Positions 37,971 through 45,794 of a stretch of DNA of 64,000 bases are shown here, piece after piece. Where the stretch lies: assembly GCA_021733925.1 (NCBI GenBank), contig JAIPJY010000013.1, positions 78,514 to 142,513 on the forward strand, in the 5' to 3' direction. Each line of letters starts with the position of its first letter. Position 1 is the first letter of the stretch. The notes below the pieces were generated by a model. The model ran no database searches, was not told where the DNA came from, and saw nothing but the letters and a program-made list of their open reading frames with translations. The position numbers and the translations under genes were made by a program. This DNA comes from Prosthecobacter sp. (GTDB lineage: Bacteria; Verrucomicrobiota; Verrucomicrobiia; Verrucomicrobiales; Verrucomicrobiaceae).

Positions 37971-39407
37971 ATGAAGCCAACCAACCCGAACCACGGCTGT
38001 CTTCCACCTTGGAAGACCGACGACCTTCCCGCGCCGCTGCCATTCAGCTTGCGCAATGCGCTGCGCACCATCGGGCCTGGGGCCATCCTGCTCGTGGGTG
38101 CGATTGGGATGGGCGAGTGGATCGCGGGGCCGTTGTTTGTGGTGCAGCACGGACGCAGTGTGCTGTGGATCGCCACGCTGGCCTTTGTGCTGCAATCGCT
38201 GCTGAATCTCGAAGCAGTGCGCTACACGCTCTACACGGGCGAGCCGGTGCTCACGGGCTTCATGCGGATGCGGCCGGGCTCACGGGTGTGGGGCGTGTTT
38301 TATGCGCTGGCGGGCTTTGCGCAGCTCGGCATGCCTGCGGCGGCGGCTGGATGCGCAGGTGTGGCGTTTGCGATCCTGCAAGGGCGTGCTCCGACGAATG
38401 CCGATGCGTCGACTGTGACATGGATCACGGTGGCGCTGGTATTGATCTCGGCCGTGGTGCTCGCCTCAGGCAAAAAGGTCGAGCGACTGCTGGAACGGAT
38501 GTCGTGGGTGATGATCATCTTCATCTTCGGATTTCTGCTGCTGGTGAACTTCACCTTTGTGCCGCTCAAGGACTGGAGCAGCACGCTGACAGGCTTCTTC
38601 TCGTTCGGAACGATTCCTGAGAAGGTCGATTTCGTGATGCTGGCGGTGTTTGCAGCGCTTGCAGGCAGCGGCGGCATTGGCAATCTTGCCATCGCCAACT
38701 GGTTTCGTGACAAGGGTTTCGGCATGGCTTCCAAAGCGGGCAACATGGGCGGCGTGTGGAGCACGGAGCAGACACTGGCCCCCGTAGGCAGCGTGTTTCC
38801 CATCAACGCGGAAAATTTGAAGCGCTGGCGCGACTGGTGGCGTTACGCGATCATTGATCAATCCGGCCTGTGGATGCTGGGATGCATCGTGGGCATGTTT
38901 TTGATGGTGAATCTGGCCTCGTCATTGTTTCAGTCCGGCATGCAGGTCACCGGCGTTGCGGCGGGGGTGTTTCAAGCGGCGGAAATGCGCAAGCTGTGGG
39001 AGGGCTTCTGGATTCTCGGCCTCATGAACGGCTTCTGGATTCTGTTTTCGACGACGCTGACGAATGTGGATGTGCTGGCCCGCGTGGTGGCAGACATGGC
39101 ATGGGCCGGCGGTGCGGTGCCGAAGAAGATGCCGGTGGGGCGGCTCTACGGCCTGCTGCTGCTCGGCTTCACGATGATCGCGTGCTTCGGCGCATTCCTT
39201 GGCGATGCGAAACTGCTGCTCATGATTCTCGGTGCCACCGCCGCACCCATCACGGCCTTCTCCGCGCTGCAAATCCTGCGCCTCAACACCACGCTGCTGC
39301 CGCGTGAGTTGCACCCGCCGCTGTGGCGCAAGATCGCGCTCGTCTTGTGCGCCTTGTTTTACGGTTTCATTTCATTCGCCATGTTCCGCCAGGTTTTCTC
39401 CCACTGA
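37971..39407 (+). CDS. Nramp-like transporter lacking metal-site motifs
   Basis: A 478-residue integral membrane protein with about 11-12 spans. It resembles the Nramp family by overall pattern ('IGPGAILLVGAIGMGEWIAGP' in the first span). The divalent-metal ligands are missing: the DPGN of span 1 reads GMGE, and the MPH of span 6 is not present ('NLAIANWFRDKGFGMA'). It is annotated in many genomes as an Nramp family transporter. Given its place between mannonate dehydratase and an enolase-superfamily sugar-acid enzyme, transport of an organic or sugar acid is more likely than of Mn or Fe; this is inference. Confidence 0.78.
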   Translation: MKPTNPNHGCLPPWKTDDLPAPLPFSLRNALRTIGPGAILLVGAIGMGEWIAGPLFVVQHGRSVLWIATLAFVLQSLLNLEAVRYTLYTGEPVLTGFMRMRPGSRVWGVFYALAGFAQLGMPAAAAGCAGVAFAILQGRAPTNADASTVTWITVALVLISAVVLASGKKVERLLERMSWVMIIFIFGFLLLVNFTFVPLKDWSSTLTGFFSFGTIPEKVDFVMLAVFAALAGSGGIGNLAIANWFRDKGFGMASKAGNMGGVWSTEQTLAPVGSVFPINAENLKRWRDWWRYAIIDQSGLWMLGCIVGMFLMVNLASSLFQSGMQVTGVAAGVFQAAEMRKLWEGFWILGLMNGFWILFSTTLTNVDVLARVVADMAWAGGAVPKKMPVGRLYGLLLLGFTMIACFGAFLGDAKLLLMILGATAAPITAFSALQILRLNTTLLPRELHPPLWRKIALVLCALFYGFISFAMFRQVFSH

Positions 39408-39416
39408 TCCCACATC

Positions 39417-40643
39417 ATGTCACGCATCACCGCCATCGAAACCGCCATTCCCTCCGGCATCATGCCGAATCTGCTGCTCGTCCGCATACACACGGAGGAC
39501 GGGTTCATCGGCTGCGGCGAGACGTATTACACACCGCATGCCATCGCGGCGTTGATTCACGATTGGATGGCAGAGCGCCTGCTCGGTGCCGATGCGCTGG
39601 CGATCGAAGCGCACTGGCGCTTCATCTATGAGCGCTGCACGCCGTTTGGGCATCCAGGCGCGGAGATGCGGGCGCTGTCGGCCATTGATCTCGCGCTGTG
39701 GGACATTCTTGGGCAGGCCTGCAACCAACCGGTATATCGCCTGCTCGGTGGGCCGGTGCGTGATGCGATTCCCGTGTACAATACCAGCGGCGGTCCGAGT
39801 TACGGCGCGTTGGCGGGTGCCACGGAAGCTCCACGTCATCCGGGCTGGCCGGGCTATGGCGACATCGGCAGCAAAGGGCCGTTGCAAGACAACTGGGCCT
39901 CTCATTTTGCCGCTGGCGACCTCGCTGAGGAATTGCTCGCTGAAGGCATCACTACGATGAAGCTGTGGCCGTTTGATCGTGCGGCACATCGTAACGGCGG
40001 TCTGCACATCTCATGGGCCGATGTCGAAGAAGGCATGAAACCCCTGCGGGAGATTCGCGATCGTGTGGGCATGAAAATGGACATCGCCATCGAAGGGCAC
40101 GCGTTTTTCCAGCTCCCGGCGGCGCAACGCATCGCCGAAGCTTTGCGCGAGATCAAACCTCTTTGGCTGGAAGACGTGCTGCGCGTCGACAACGCCGCCA
40201 CGTTGGCCGATTTCCGTCGTCGGAGCGGTCTGCCCATCGCGGCGAGTGAGATGCTGCTCGGTCGCAAAGAATATTTGAGCGTGCTGCAAGCGCAGGCCTG
40301 CGACTACTGCATGGTCGATCCCACCTGGAACGGCGGGATCAGCGAAACCCGCCGCGTCATCGACATGGCGCAGACCTTTAACGTCCCTGCGACGATTCAC
40401 GACTGCACCGGCCCGCTCACGCTGTTCAGCGGCCTGCATCTCGCGGCGTCATCGGCCAATGTCGTGTTTCAGGAGACGGTCCGGGCGCACATCCGCTCGT
40501 TCTACGACAAGCTGGTCGATATGCTGCCAGTCATCGTGAACGGAAAGGCGCAGTTGCCCACGGGAACGGGCCTGGGGACAAAGCTGAAGGACGAGCTGTT
40601 CCGTGAAGGAGTGAACGGGTGGAGGAAGAGTGTGGCGAAGTAG
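39417..40643 (+). CDS. Enolase-superfamily (mandelate racemase/muconate lactonizing) enzyme
   Basis: A 408-residue member of the mandelate racemase branch. The N-terminal capping domain starts 'ITAIETAIPSGIMPNLLLVRIHTEDGFIGCGETYY'. The barrel has 'GITTMKLWPF' with a candidate base lysine, the metal ligands in 'MDIAIEGHAF', 'PLWLEDVLR' and 'AASEMLLGR', and 'ATIHDCTGP' with the second base His. The set is typical of sugar-acid dehydratases. It lies 9 bp after the transporter. With the UxuA-like enzyme two dehydratases stand in one operon, so one substrate may feed the other, or the two may act on different acids. Confidence 0.83.
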   Translation: MSRITAIETAIPSGIMPNLLLVRIHTEDGFIGCGETYYTPHAIAALIHDWMAERLLGADALAIEAHWRFIYERCTPFGHPGAEMRALSAIDLALWDILGQACNQPVYRLLGGPVRDAIPVYNTSGGPSYGALAGATEAPRHPGWPGYGDIGSKGPLQDNWASHFAAGDLAEELLAEGITTMKLWPFDRAAHRNGGLHISWADVEEGMKPLREIRDRVGMKMDIAIEGHAFFQLPAAQRIAEALREIKPLWLEDVLRVDNAATLADFRRRSGLPIAASEMLLGRKEYLSVLQAQACDYCMVDPTWNGGISETRRVIDMAQTFNVPATIHDCTGPLTLFSGLHLAASSANVVFQETVRAHIRSFYDKLVDMLPVIVNGKAQLPTGTGLGTKLKDELFREGVNGWRKSVAK

Positions 40644-40661
40644 TGGAGTTCAACCGCCACT

Positions 40662-41759
40662 TCACAGTTTCGATTTCATCCACGAGTAGAAGCTCGCGCC
40701 GATCTGGGCGTAGCCCACGGGATTGGGATGCACGCCATTGTTGTTCGGATAACCATCGACAGGATCAAGATTGAGCTCCGTGGGGACAATGAAGATGCCG
40801 TCCTTCTCGCGGTTGGAAAGACGCTTGAGCATGAGCTGCACAATCCGGTGCTGAATGCGCTTCCAGCCCCAGCGCGGATACTTGTCCTTGTAGTTCGCAG
40901 TGAAACCTTCCTGCCGCGCATTCGGCGGCGTAGTCAGTCCCACAGCGAGTTTGGCATTGGGTGCGGCCTTGTGGAATGCAGCGAGGAGCTTGTCCGCATG
41001 GTCGAGCACCTCGTTGATCTTGGCATCCGGGTTGTTAGGATCGGCACCGAAGCAGTCATTGATGCCAAGCAGGAAGGTGACGACATCGGGCGATTGATTG
41101 CCGCAGTGCTCCTTGAAGTAGCGCTGCAAATCAAAGACACCGGTTTTGCCATCCGCAGCCGGAAAGATAAAGGGGCTGGTCGCCTTGCGAGCCACTGGCC
41201 CTGCGGCCACTCCCGGAGTCTCCGGCGCGAATTTGGTGAGAAAGTCAGACCACTTCCAGCCACCATAACCTTCATGCGCGACACCTGGCTTTACGCCTGC
41301 AGGTTTGTGAGTGCCGAGCAGCGTGGCCTTGGGATTGCCCGGCAGAGCCAGCAGGCGGGCGATTTCATTCGGGTAAAAGCTCGCATTCGTGAGGCTGTCC
41401 CCCACGATGAGCAGGCGCAGCGGCTTGGAGGAAATCGATTTGCGCGGAGAGATGTGCAGCGTCGTCTTTCCCTGCTCCAGCACTTTGCCACCCGCGTCTT
41501 TGACGGTGATGGCAATCGGGTGATCACCCACATCGGCATCACTCGGTGTCAGCGTCCAGCGGCGTTCTTCATTTTTGCCCAGCTTGCAGGCGAACTCGAA
41601 TTGGTAGCTCTCGGGAGTCTCCGTGAGCACGATGTTGTCGTGGTAAATGCTCATCGGGACATCCGGCGTGGCATACACGACGAGTGGCAGAGTGAGCTGA
41701 AGATCTCCGGCGAAGGCGGAGCAGGTGAGCGCGCAGAAGAGACTGAGAATCCGGTACAT
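40662..41759 (-). CDS. Exported SGNH/GDSL hydrolase
   Basis: A 365-residue exported protein. Signal peptide (1-17), an N-terminal beta domain (about 20-105), then an SGNH domain with nucleophile block 'LLIVGDSLTNASFY', 'FLLGINDCFG' and the C-terminal 'NNGVHPNPVGYAQIG'. In the last block the usual D-x-x-H reads N-G-V-H, so the catalytic Asp is replaced by Asn. The protein resembles verrucomicrobial sialate or carbohydrate O-acetylesterases. It lies 9 bp downstream of the membrane-anchored alpha/beta hydrolase on the same strand. Confidence 0.8.
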   Translation of the reverse strand: MYRILSLFCALTCSAFAGDLQLTLPLVVYATPDVPMSIYHDNIVLTETPESYQFEFACKLGKNEERRWTLTPSDADVGDHPIAITVKDAGGKVLEQGKTTLHISPRKSISSKPLRLLIVGDSLTNASFYPNEIARLLALPGNPKATLLGTHKPAGVKPGVAHEGYGGWKWSDFLTKFAPETPGVAAGPVARKATSPFIFPAADGKTGVFDLQRYFKEHCGNQSPDVVTFLLGINDCFGADPNNPDAKINEVLDHADKLLAAFHKAAPNAKLAVGLTTPPNARQEGFTANYKDKYPRWGWKRIQHRIVQLMLKRLSNREKDGIFIVPTELNLDPVDGYPNNNGVHPNPVGYAQIGASFYSWMKSKL

Positions 41760-41768
41760 GACCTCCCA

Positions 41769-42863
41769 CTACGGAGTGTCGCGGACAAATCGTTCCATGA
41801 AGCGCACAATCGCAGACATGGAAAGCTGCCCTCCCGGCGTGGAAGGAAAGTAGTCCATGCCATGCGTGCCCCAGGGAATCTCAAGAAAGAAGTGATCGTC
41901 GCTCTTCGCAAGACGATCACTAAACCGGCGGCTGTGACCGATGCCGACGAGAGAGTCCTGCGCGCCATGGAGAATCAACGTGGGCAGGCTGTGCTGATCG
42001 AGAAACTCCGTCGCCGAGGCTGTGCGATAGGCTTCAGGCACTTCGTGGGGATCGCCGCCCATGTACTGTCTCACGAGGCCGAGCGACTTCAGCAGATCGT
42101 CCGGCACTGCCCACTCACGTGCGAGATACATGTTGGGCGTACCATATACGTCGATGCAAGCACGCGCGCCGAGCTCCGGCAGGCCGTAGGCGCATGCAGT
42201 GGCGATCTGCGCACCCGCGGAGCGCCCCATAAGAACAATGCGATCAGTATCGATGCCGAGTTCAGCAGCATGCTCGCGAATCCAGGCACAGGCACGCCGT
42301 GTGTCCTCCGACTGAGCCGACCAGCGATGTTTCGGGGCAAGCCTATAGCCGTAGGAGCACAGCACATAACCATGTGATGCGAGCTCCGTATTCACCCCTT
42401 CAAATTCACCGGGATCACCGCTGTCCCAGCCACCGGTGTGAGCGATGAGCAGGCAGGGCAGCGACCTGTCAATGCCGGAGGGCCGATAGATCACAACATC
42501 GAGCGCTTGATCGCCCTCCCTCCAAAAAGTGCGGCGCTCATGCTTCACGGTGAATTTCTCCGTGTGCACCGGCTTCCACAAACGCAGCCAGGAAAAGCGC
42601 AGCCCCTGCGCCGCTGCAATGCGCGACGCCTGCACGGCAGGAATGAAAAACACGATGGCGAGCAGCAGGCAGACCACCGCCAGCCAGCGCGAGGACTGCG
42701 CGGCGGGATAAATCAAAAGCAGCGACAAAAGCGCAAGCCAGTGACCAAACTCCGTGGCGACCAGCTGCAGCTGCCACTGCCAGCGCGTCGGCGACACGAT
42801 CCAGGCGTTCAACGCGAGGAAGGCGAGAATGAGGAGTGCCAGAACGAGAACCACGGTTTTCAC
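41769..42863 (-). CDS. Membrane-anchored alpha/beta hydrolase
   Basis: A 364-residue protein with a GTG start. The first ~90 residues are three membrane spans. The hydrolase domain follows: oxyanion loop 'LIAHTGGWDSGD', a lipid/peptidase-like 'CSYGYRLAPKHRWSAQSED', nucleophile 'VLMGRSAGAQIA', Asp in 'LILHGAQDSLVG', His in 'WGTHGMDYF'. It resembles the BD-FAE / HSL type. The fused membrane anchor is unusual. It is probably cotranscribed with the SGNH hydrolase 9 bp downstream, giving a pair of esterases. Confidence 0.82.
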   Translation of the reverse strand: MKTVVLVLALLILAFLALNAWIVSPTRWQWQLQLVATEFGHWLALLSLLLIYPAAQSSRWLAVVCLLLAIVFFIPAVQASRIAAAQGLRFSWLRLWKPVHTEKFTVKHERRTFWREGDQALDVVIYRPSGIDRSLPCLLIAHTGGWDSGDPGEFEGVNTELASHGYVLCSYGYRLAPKHRWSAQSEDTRRACAWIREHAAELGIDTDRIVLMGRSAGAQIATACAYGLPELGARACIDVYGTPNMYLAREWAVPDDLLKSLGLVRQYMGGDPHEVPEAYRTASATEFLDQHSLPTLILHGAQDSLVGIGHSRRFSDRLAKSDDHFFLEIPWGTHGMDYFPSTPGGQLSMSAIVRFMERFVRDTP

Positions 42864-42964
42864 AGATCAAATTTTATCCATTTCTCAGGTGAGTCTGGAT
42901 TCACGCATTTCACAAAAAAGGCGCGGATCTCACGATCCGCGCCTCAGAAGAACATGAATCAGGT

Positions 42965-44380
42965 TCAACCCGCAATCGAAAACACCTCGCGGGCGTCCGC
43001 GATGCTGCCAGTAAGCGCAGCTGCAGCGACCATGACGGGGCTCATGAGGACGGTGCGCCCCGTGGTGCTGCCCTGACGGCCTTTGAAGTTGCGGTTCGAA
43101 GAGGACGCGCAGAGCTGATCGCCGACAAGCTTGTCGGGATTCATCGCCAGACACATGGAGCAGCCTGCGCCGCGCCATTCGAATCCTGCTTCACTGAAGA
43201 CTTCGTGCAGCCCTTCCTGGCGTGCGAGTGTATCGACGATCTGCGACCCAGGAACCGCGATGGCTTTGACACCAGCAGCGACTTTGCGGCCTTTGATGAA
43301 CTTGGCCACTTCCCGGAAATCGCTGAGACGGCCGTTGGTGCAGGAACCAATGAAGGCGACGTCGATCTTCGTGCCTTTGATCGGCTCACCAGCAGGCAGC
43401 TTCATGTAATCAAGCGCATCCTGGATGGAGATGCGGCCGGGCTCGGTGGTGGCGCTTTCAGCAGTCGGCACGTTTTCGGTGACGGAGATGGCCTGGTCCG
43501 GGCTGGTGCCCCAGGTAACTGTGGGCGGCACGTCTTCAGCCTTGATGTTGATCACATCATCATAAACGCAGTCAGCATCCGAAGCCACAGCTCGCCATTT
43601 TTCGACTGTGTCGAGCCATTCATCCCCCTGCGGGGAATACGGGCGGCCTTTGAGGTATTCGAAGGTCTTTTCGTCAGGATTGACATAGCCGCAGCGCGCA
43701 CCGCCTTCGATGCTCATGTTGCAGACGGTCATGCGCTCTTCCATCGACATCGCGTCAACCAGGCTGCCGCCGTATTCATAGGCATAGCCGATACCACCGT
43801 TCGCACCGAGCAGGCGGATGATGTGGAGGATCACGTCCTTGGAGTAAACGCCCGGACGAAGCTGTCCGTCCACGTTGATGCGGCGGACCTTCATCTTGCC
43901 CAGCGCCATCGTCTGCGTGGCCAGAATGTCGCGCACCTGCGTGGTGCCGATGCCAAAGGCGATCGCGCCAAAAGCGCCGTGGGTCGCAGTGTGGCTGTCA
44001 CCACAGGCAATCGTGGTGCCCGGCTGGGTGATGCCCTGCTCAGGTCCGACCACGTGCACGATGCCCTGCTTGCCGCTGGAAAGGCTGAAATAGGTGATGC
44101 CGAAGTCCTTGGCGTTCTTGTTCAGCTCCTGGATCATCGCCTCGGCGAGAGGATCAGAAAACGGCGAGACCTGGCTGTCGGTCGGCACGATGTGATCGAC
44201 CGTGGCAAATGTCCGGTGCGGGTAGGCCACCTTCAGATTCAGATCGCGCAGCATGCCAAAAGCCTGCGGGCTGGTGACCTCATGGACGAGATGCGTGTCG
44301 ATGAGGAGCTGTGTCTGGCCATTGGCGAGAGTGCCGACGACGTGCGAGTTCCAGACTTTTTCGAAGAGTGTTTTGCCCAT
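42965..44380 (-). CDS. leuC: 3-isopropylmalate dehydratase large subunit
   Basis: LeuC, 471 residues, isomerises 2- to 3-isopropylmalate in leucine synthesis with the small subunit LeuD. Iron-sulfur ligands are seen in '[13 protein letters not shown]' and '[12 protein letters not shown]'. Substrate blocks are '[20 protein letters not shown]' and '[11 protein letters not shown]'. The length and sequence fit the bacterial LeuC type. The frame extends 40 codons upstream, but 44380 (MGKTLFEK) is the family start. No leuD is adjacent in the window. It diverges from the symporter across 106 bp. Confidence 0.96.
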   Translation of the reverse strand: MGKTLFEKVWNSHVVGTLANGQTQLLIDTHLVHEVTSPQAFGMLRDLNLKVAYPHRTFATVDHIVPTDSQVSPFSDPLAEAMIQELNKNAKDFGITYFSLSSGKQGIVHVVGPEQGITQPGTTIACGDSHTATHGAFGAIAFGIGTTQVRDILATQTMALGKMKVRRINVDGQLRPGVYSKDVILHIIRLLGANGGIGYAYEYGGSLVDAMSMEERMTVCNMSIEGGARCGYVNPDEKTFEYLKGRPYSPQGDEWLDTVEKWRAVASDADCVYDDVINIKAEDVPPTVTWGTSPDQAISVTENVPTAESATTEPGRISIQDALDYMKLPAGEPIKGTKIDVAFIGSCTNGRLSDFREVAKFIKGRKVAAGVKAIAVPGSQIVDTLARQEGLHEVFSEAGFEWRGAGCSMCLAMNPDKLVGDQLCASSSNRNFKGRQGSTTGRTVLMSPVMVAAAALTGSIADAREVFSIAG

Positions 44381-44486
44381 GATGCGTGCGAATTGGTGGT
44401 TTGAGGGCTGCGAGCCTAGCACGGCGGGCGGAGGGTGCAAGAAAGCCTCTTGGCTTTTGCCGCCAGAGCTGCCAGCATCCGCGCCC

Positions 44487-45764
44487 ATGAAATGGTTCAA
44501 AGTTCTCTACGTGCAGGTGCTCATCGGCGTCATTCTGGGCATCCTGCTCGGTTTGCTCTTTCCGCCGGCGAATGCGATCACCCTGTTCGGCCACACCTAC
44601 AATGCCACCGACCTGCAGCCGCTGGCGGAGATTTTCATCAAGGCGATCAAGATGCTGATCGCGCCGATCATTTTCTGCACGGTGGTGTGCGGCATCGCGA
44701 GCATGGGGGATTTGAAACGGGTCGGGCGCGTAGGCTGGAAAGCGCTGCTGTATTTTGAGCTCGTCACCACGGTGGCGCTGCTGATCGGCCTCTTGGTGGC
44801 GAATATAATCGAACCGGGTGCCGGAGTAGAGCACCATGCCTCTGCCAAGGAAACCTCGAAGCTGGTCGAATACCAGGCCAAGGCGGGAGACACGAGCACC
44901 AAGACCTTCCTGATGAACATCGTGCCGAAGACCTTTGTGGGGGCGTTTACGGATGATTCGGTGCTGCCCGCCTTGTTTCTGGCGCTGCTGGTGGCCGTGG
45001 CGCTGTGCCAGATGGGCGAGAAGGGCAAACCGGTGCTGGAACTCCTGCACAGCGTTTCGGAGGTGTTTTTCAAGCTCGTTGCCATCATCACCCGCGTCGC
45101 CCCTGTCGCTGCCTGCGCGGCGATGGCCTACACCGTGGGGTCGGAGGGGCCGGGCATGCTGCTCAAGCTGGCAAAGGTACTGGCCTGCGTGTATCTGACT
45201 TGCGGACTGTTTGTCTTTGTGGTGCTCGGCGGCATCGCTCGGTGGAACGGGTTCAGCCTGTGGAAGATGCTGGTTCACATCAAAGACGAGCTGCTGCTGG
45301 TGCTGGGGACGTCGTCGTCTGAGACCGCCCTGCCCCAGCTCATGCTGAAGCTCGAAAAGTCAGGCTGTGACAAGTCGGTGGTCAGCGTGGTGGTTCCGTC
45401 CGGATATTCCTTCAATCTCGACGGCACCTGCATCTACCTGACTCTGGCGGCACTGTTCGTCGCACAGGCCACCAACACGCATCTGACGCTGTGGCAGCAG
45501 CTCGGGCTGCTGGCGGTGCTGCTGCTGACCTCGAAGGGGGCGGCAGGGGTCACGGGTGCGGGTTTTATCACACTGGTGGCGACGCTCTCGACCATCGACA
45601 CCGGCATTCCCGTCTCAGGTCTGGCAGTGCTGATCGGCATCGACCGCTTCATGTCGGAAGCCCGCGCCATCACCAATCTCATCGGCAACACACTTGCCAC
45701 TCTCGTCGTGGCGAAGTGGGAAAAGGAGTTCGATCCGGAAAAGGGCAAGATGCTGCTGAGGTGA
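44487..45764 (+). CDS. Dicarboxylate/amino acid:cation symporter (DAACS family)
   Basis: A 425-residue membrane protein of the DctA/GltP family. It has '[19 protein letters not shown]' like segments near residue 50-70, the serine-rich re-entrant loop '[13 protein letters not shown]', and the substrate/sodium motif '[17 protein letters not shown]'. It would import C4-dicarboxylates or glutamate/aspartate using H+ or Na+. The ATG at 44487 is selected; an upstream open frame lies antisense to leuC. DctA and GltP cannot be told apart here. Confidence 0.9.
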   Translation: MKWFKVLYVQVLIGVILGILLGLLFPPANAITLFGHTYNATDLQPLAEIFIKAIKMLIAPIIFCTVVCGIASMGDLKRVGRVGWKALLYFELVTTVALLIGLLVANIIEPGAGVEHHASAKETSKLVEYQAKAGDTSTKTFLMNIVPKTFVGAFTDDSVLPALFLALLVAVALCQMGEKGKPVLELLHSVSEVFFKLVAIITRVAPVAACAAMAYTVGSEGPGMLLKLAKVLACVYLTCGLFVFVVLGGIARWNGFSLWKMLVHIKDELLLVLGTSSSETALPQLMLKLEKSGCDKSVVSVVVPSGYSFNLDGTCIYLTLAALFVAQATNTHLTLWQQLGLLAVLLLTSKGAAGVTGAGFITLVATLSTIDTGIPVSGLAVLIGIDRFMSEARAITNLIGNTLATLVVAKWEKEFDPEKGKMLLR

Positions 45765-45794
45765 TCGTCCAAAGCACGCGTCGCCTCATAAACC

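Noticed and set aside
37971-39407. Assignment as Mn/Fe transporter MntH
   Set aside because: The metal-binding DPGN and MPH motifs are not present and the operon concerns sugar acids.
40728-42377. 549-codon plus-strand open frame
   Set aside because: Spans the opposite strand of two well-supported esterase genes; no family features.
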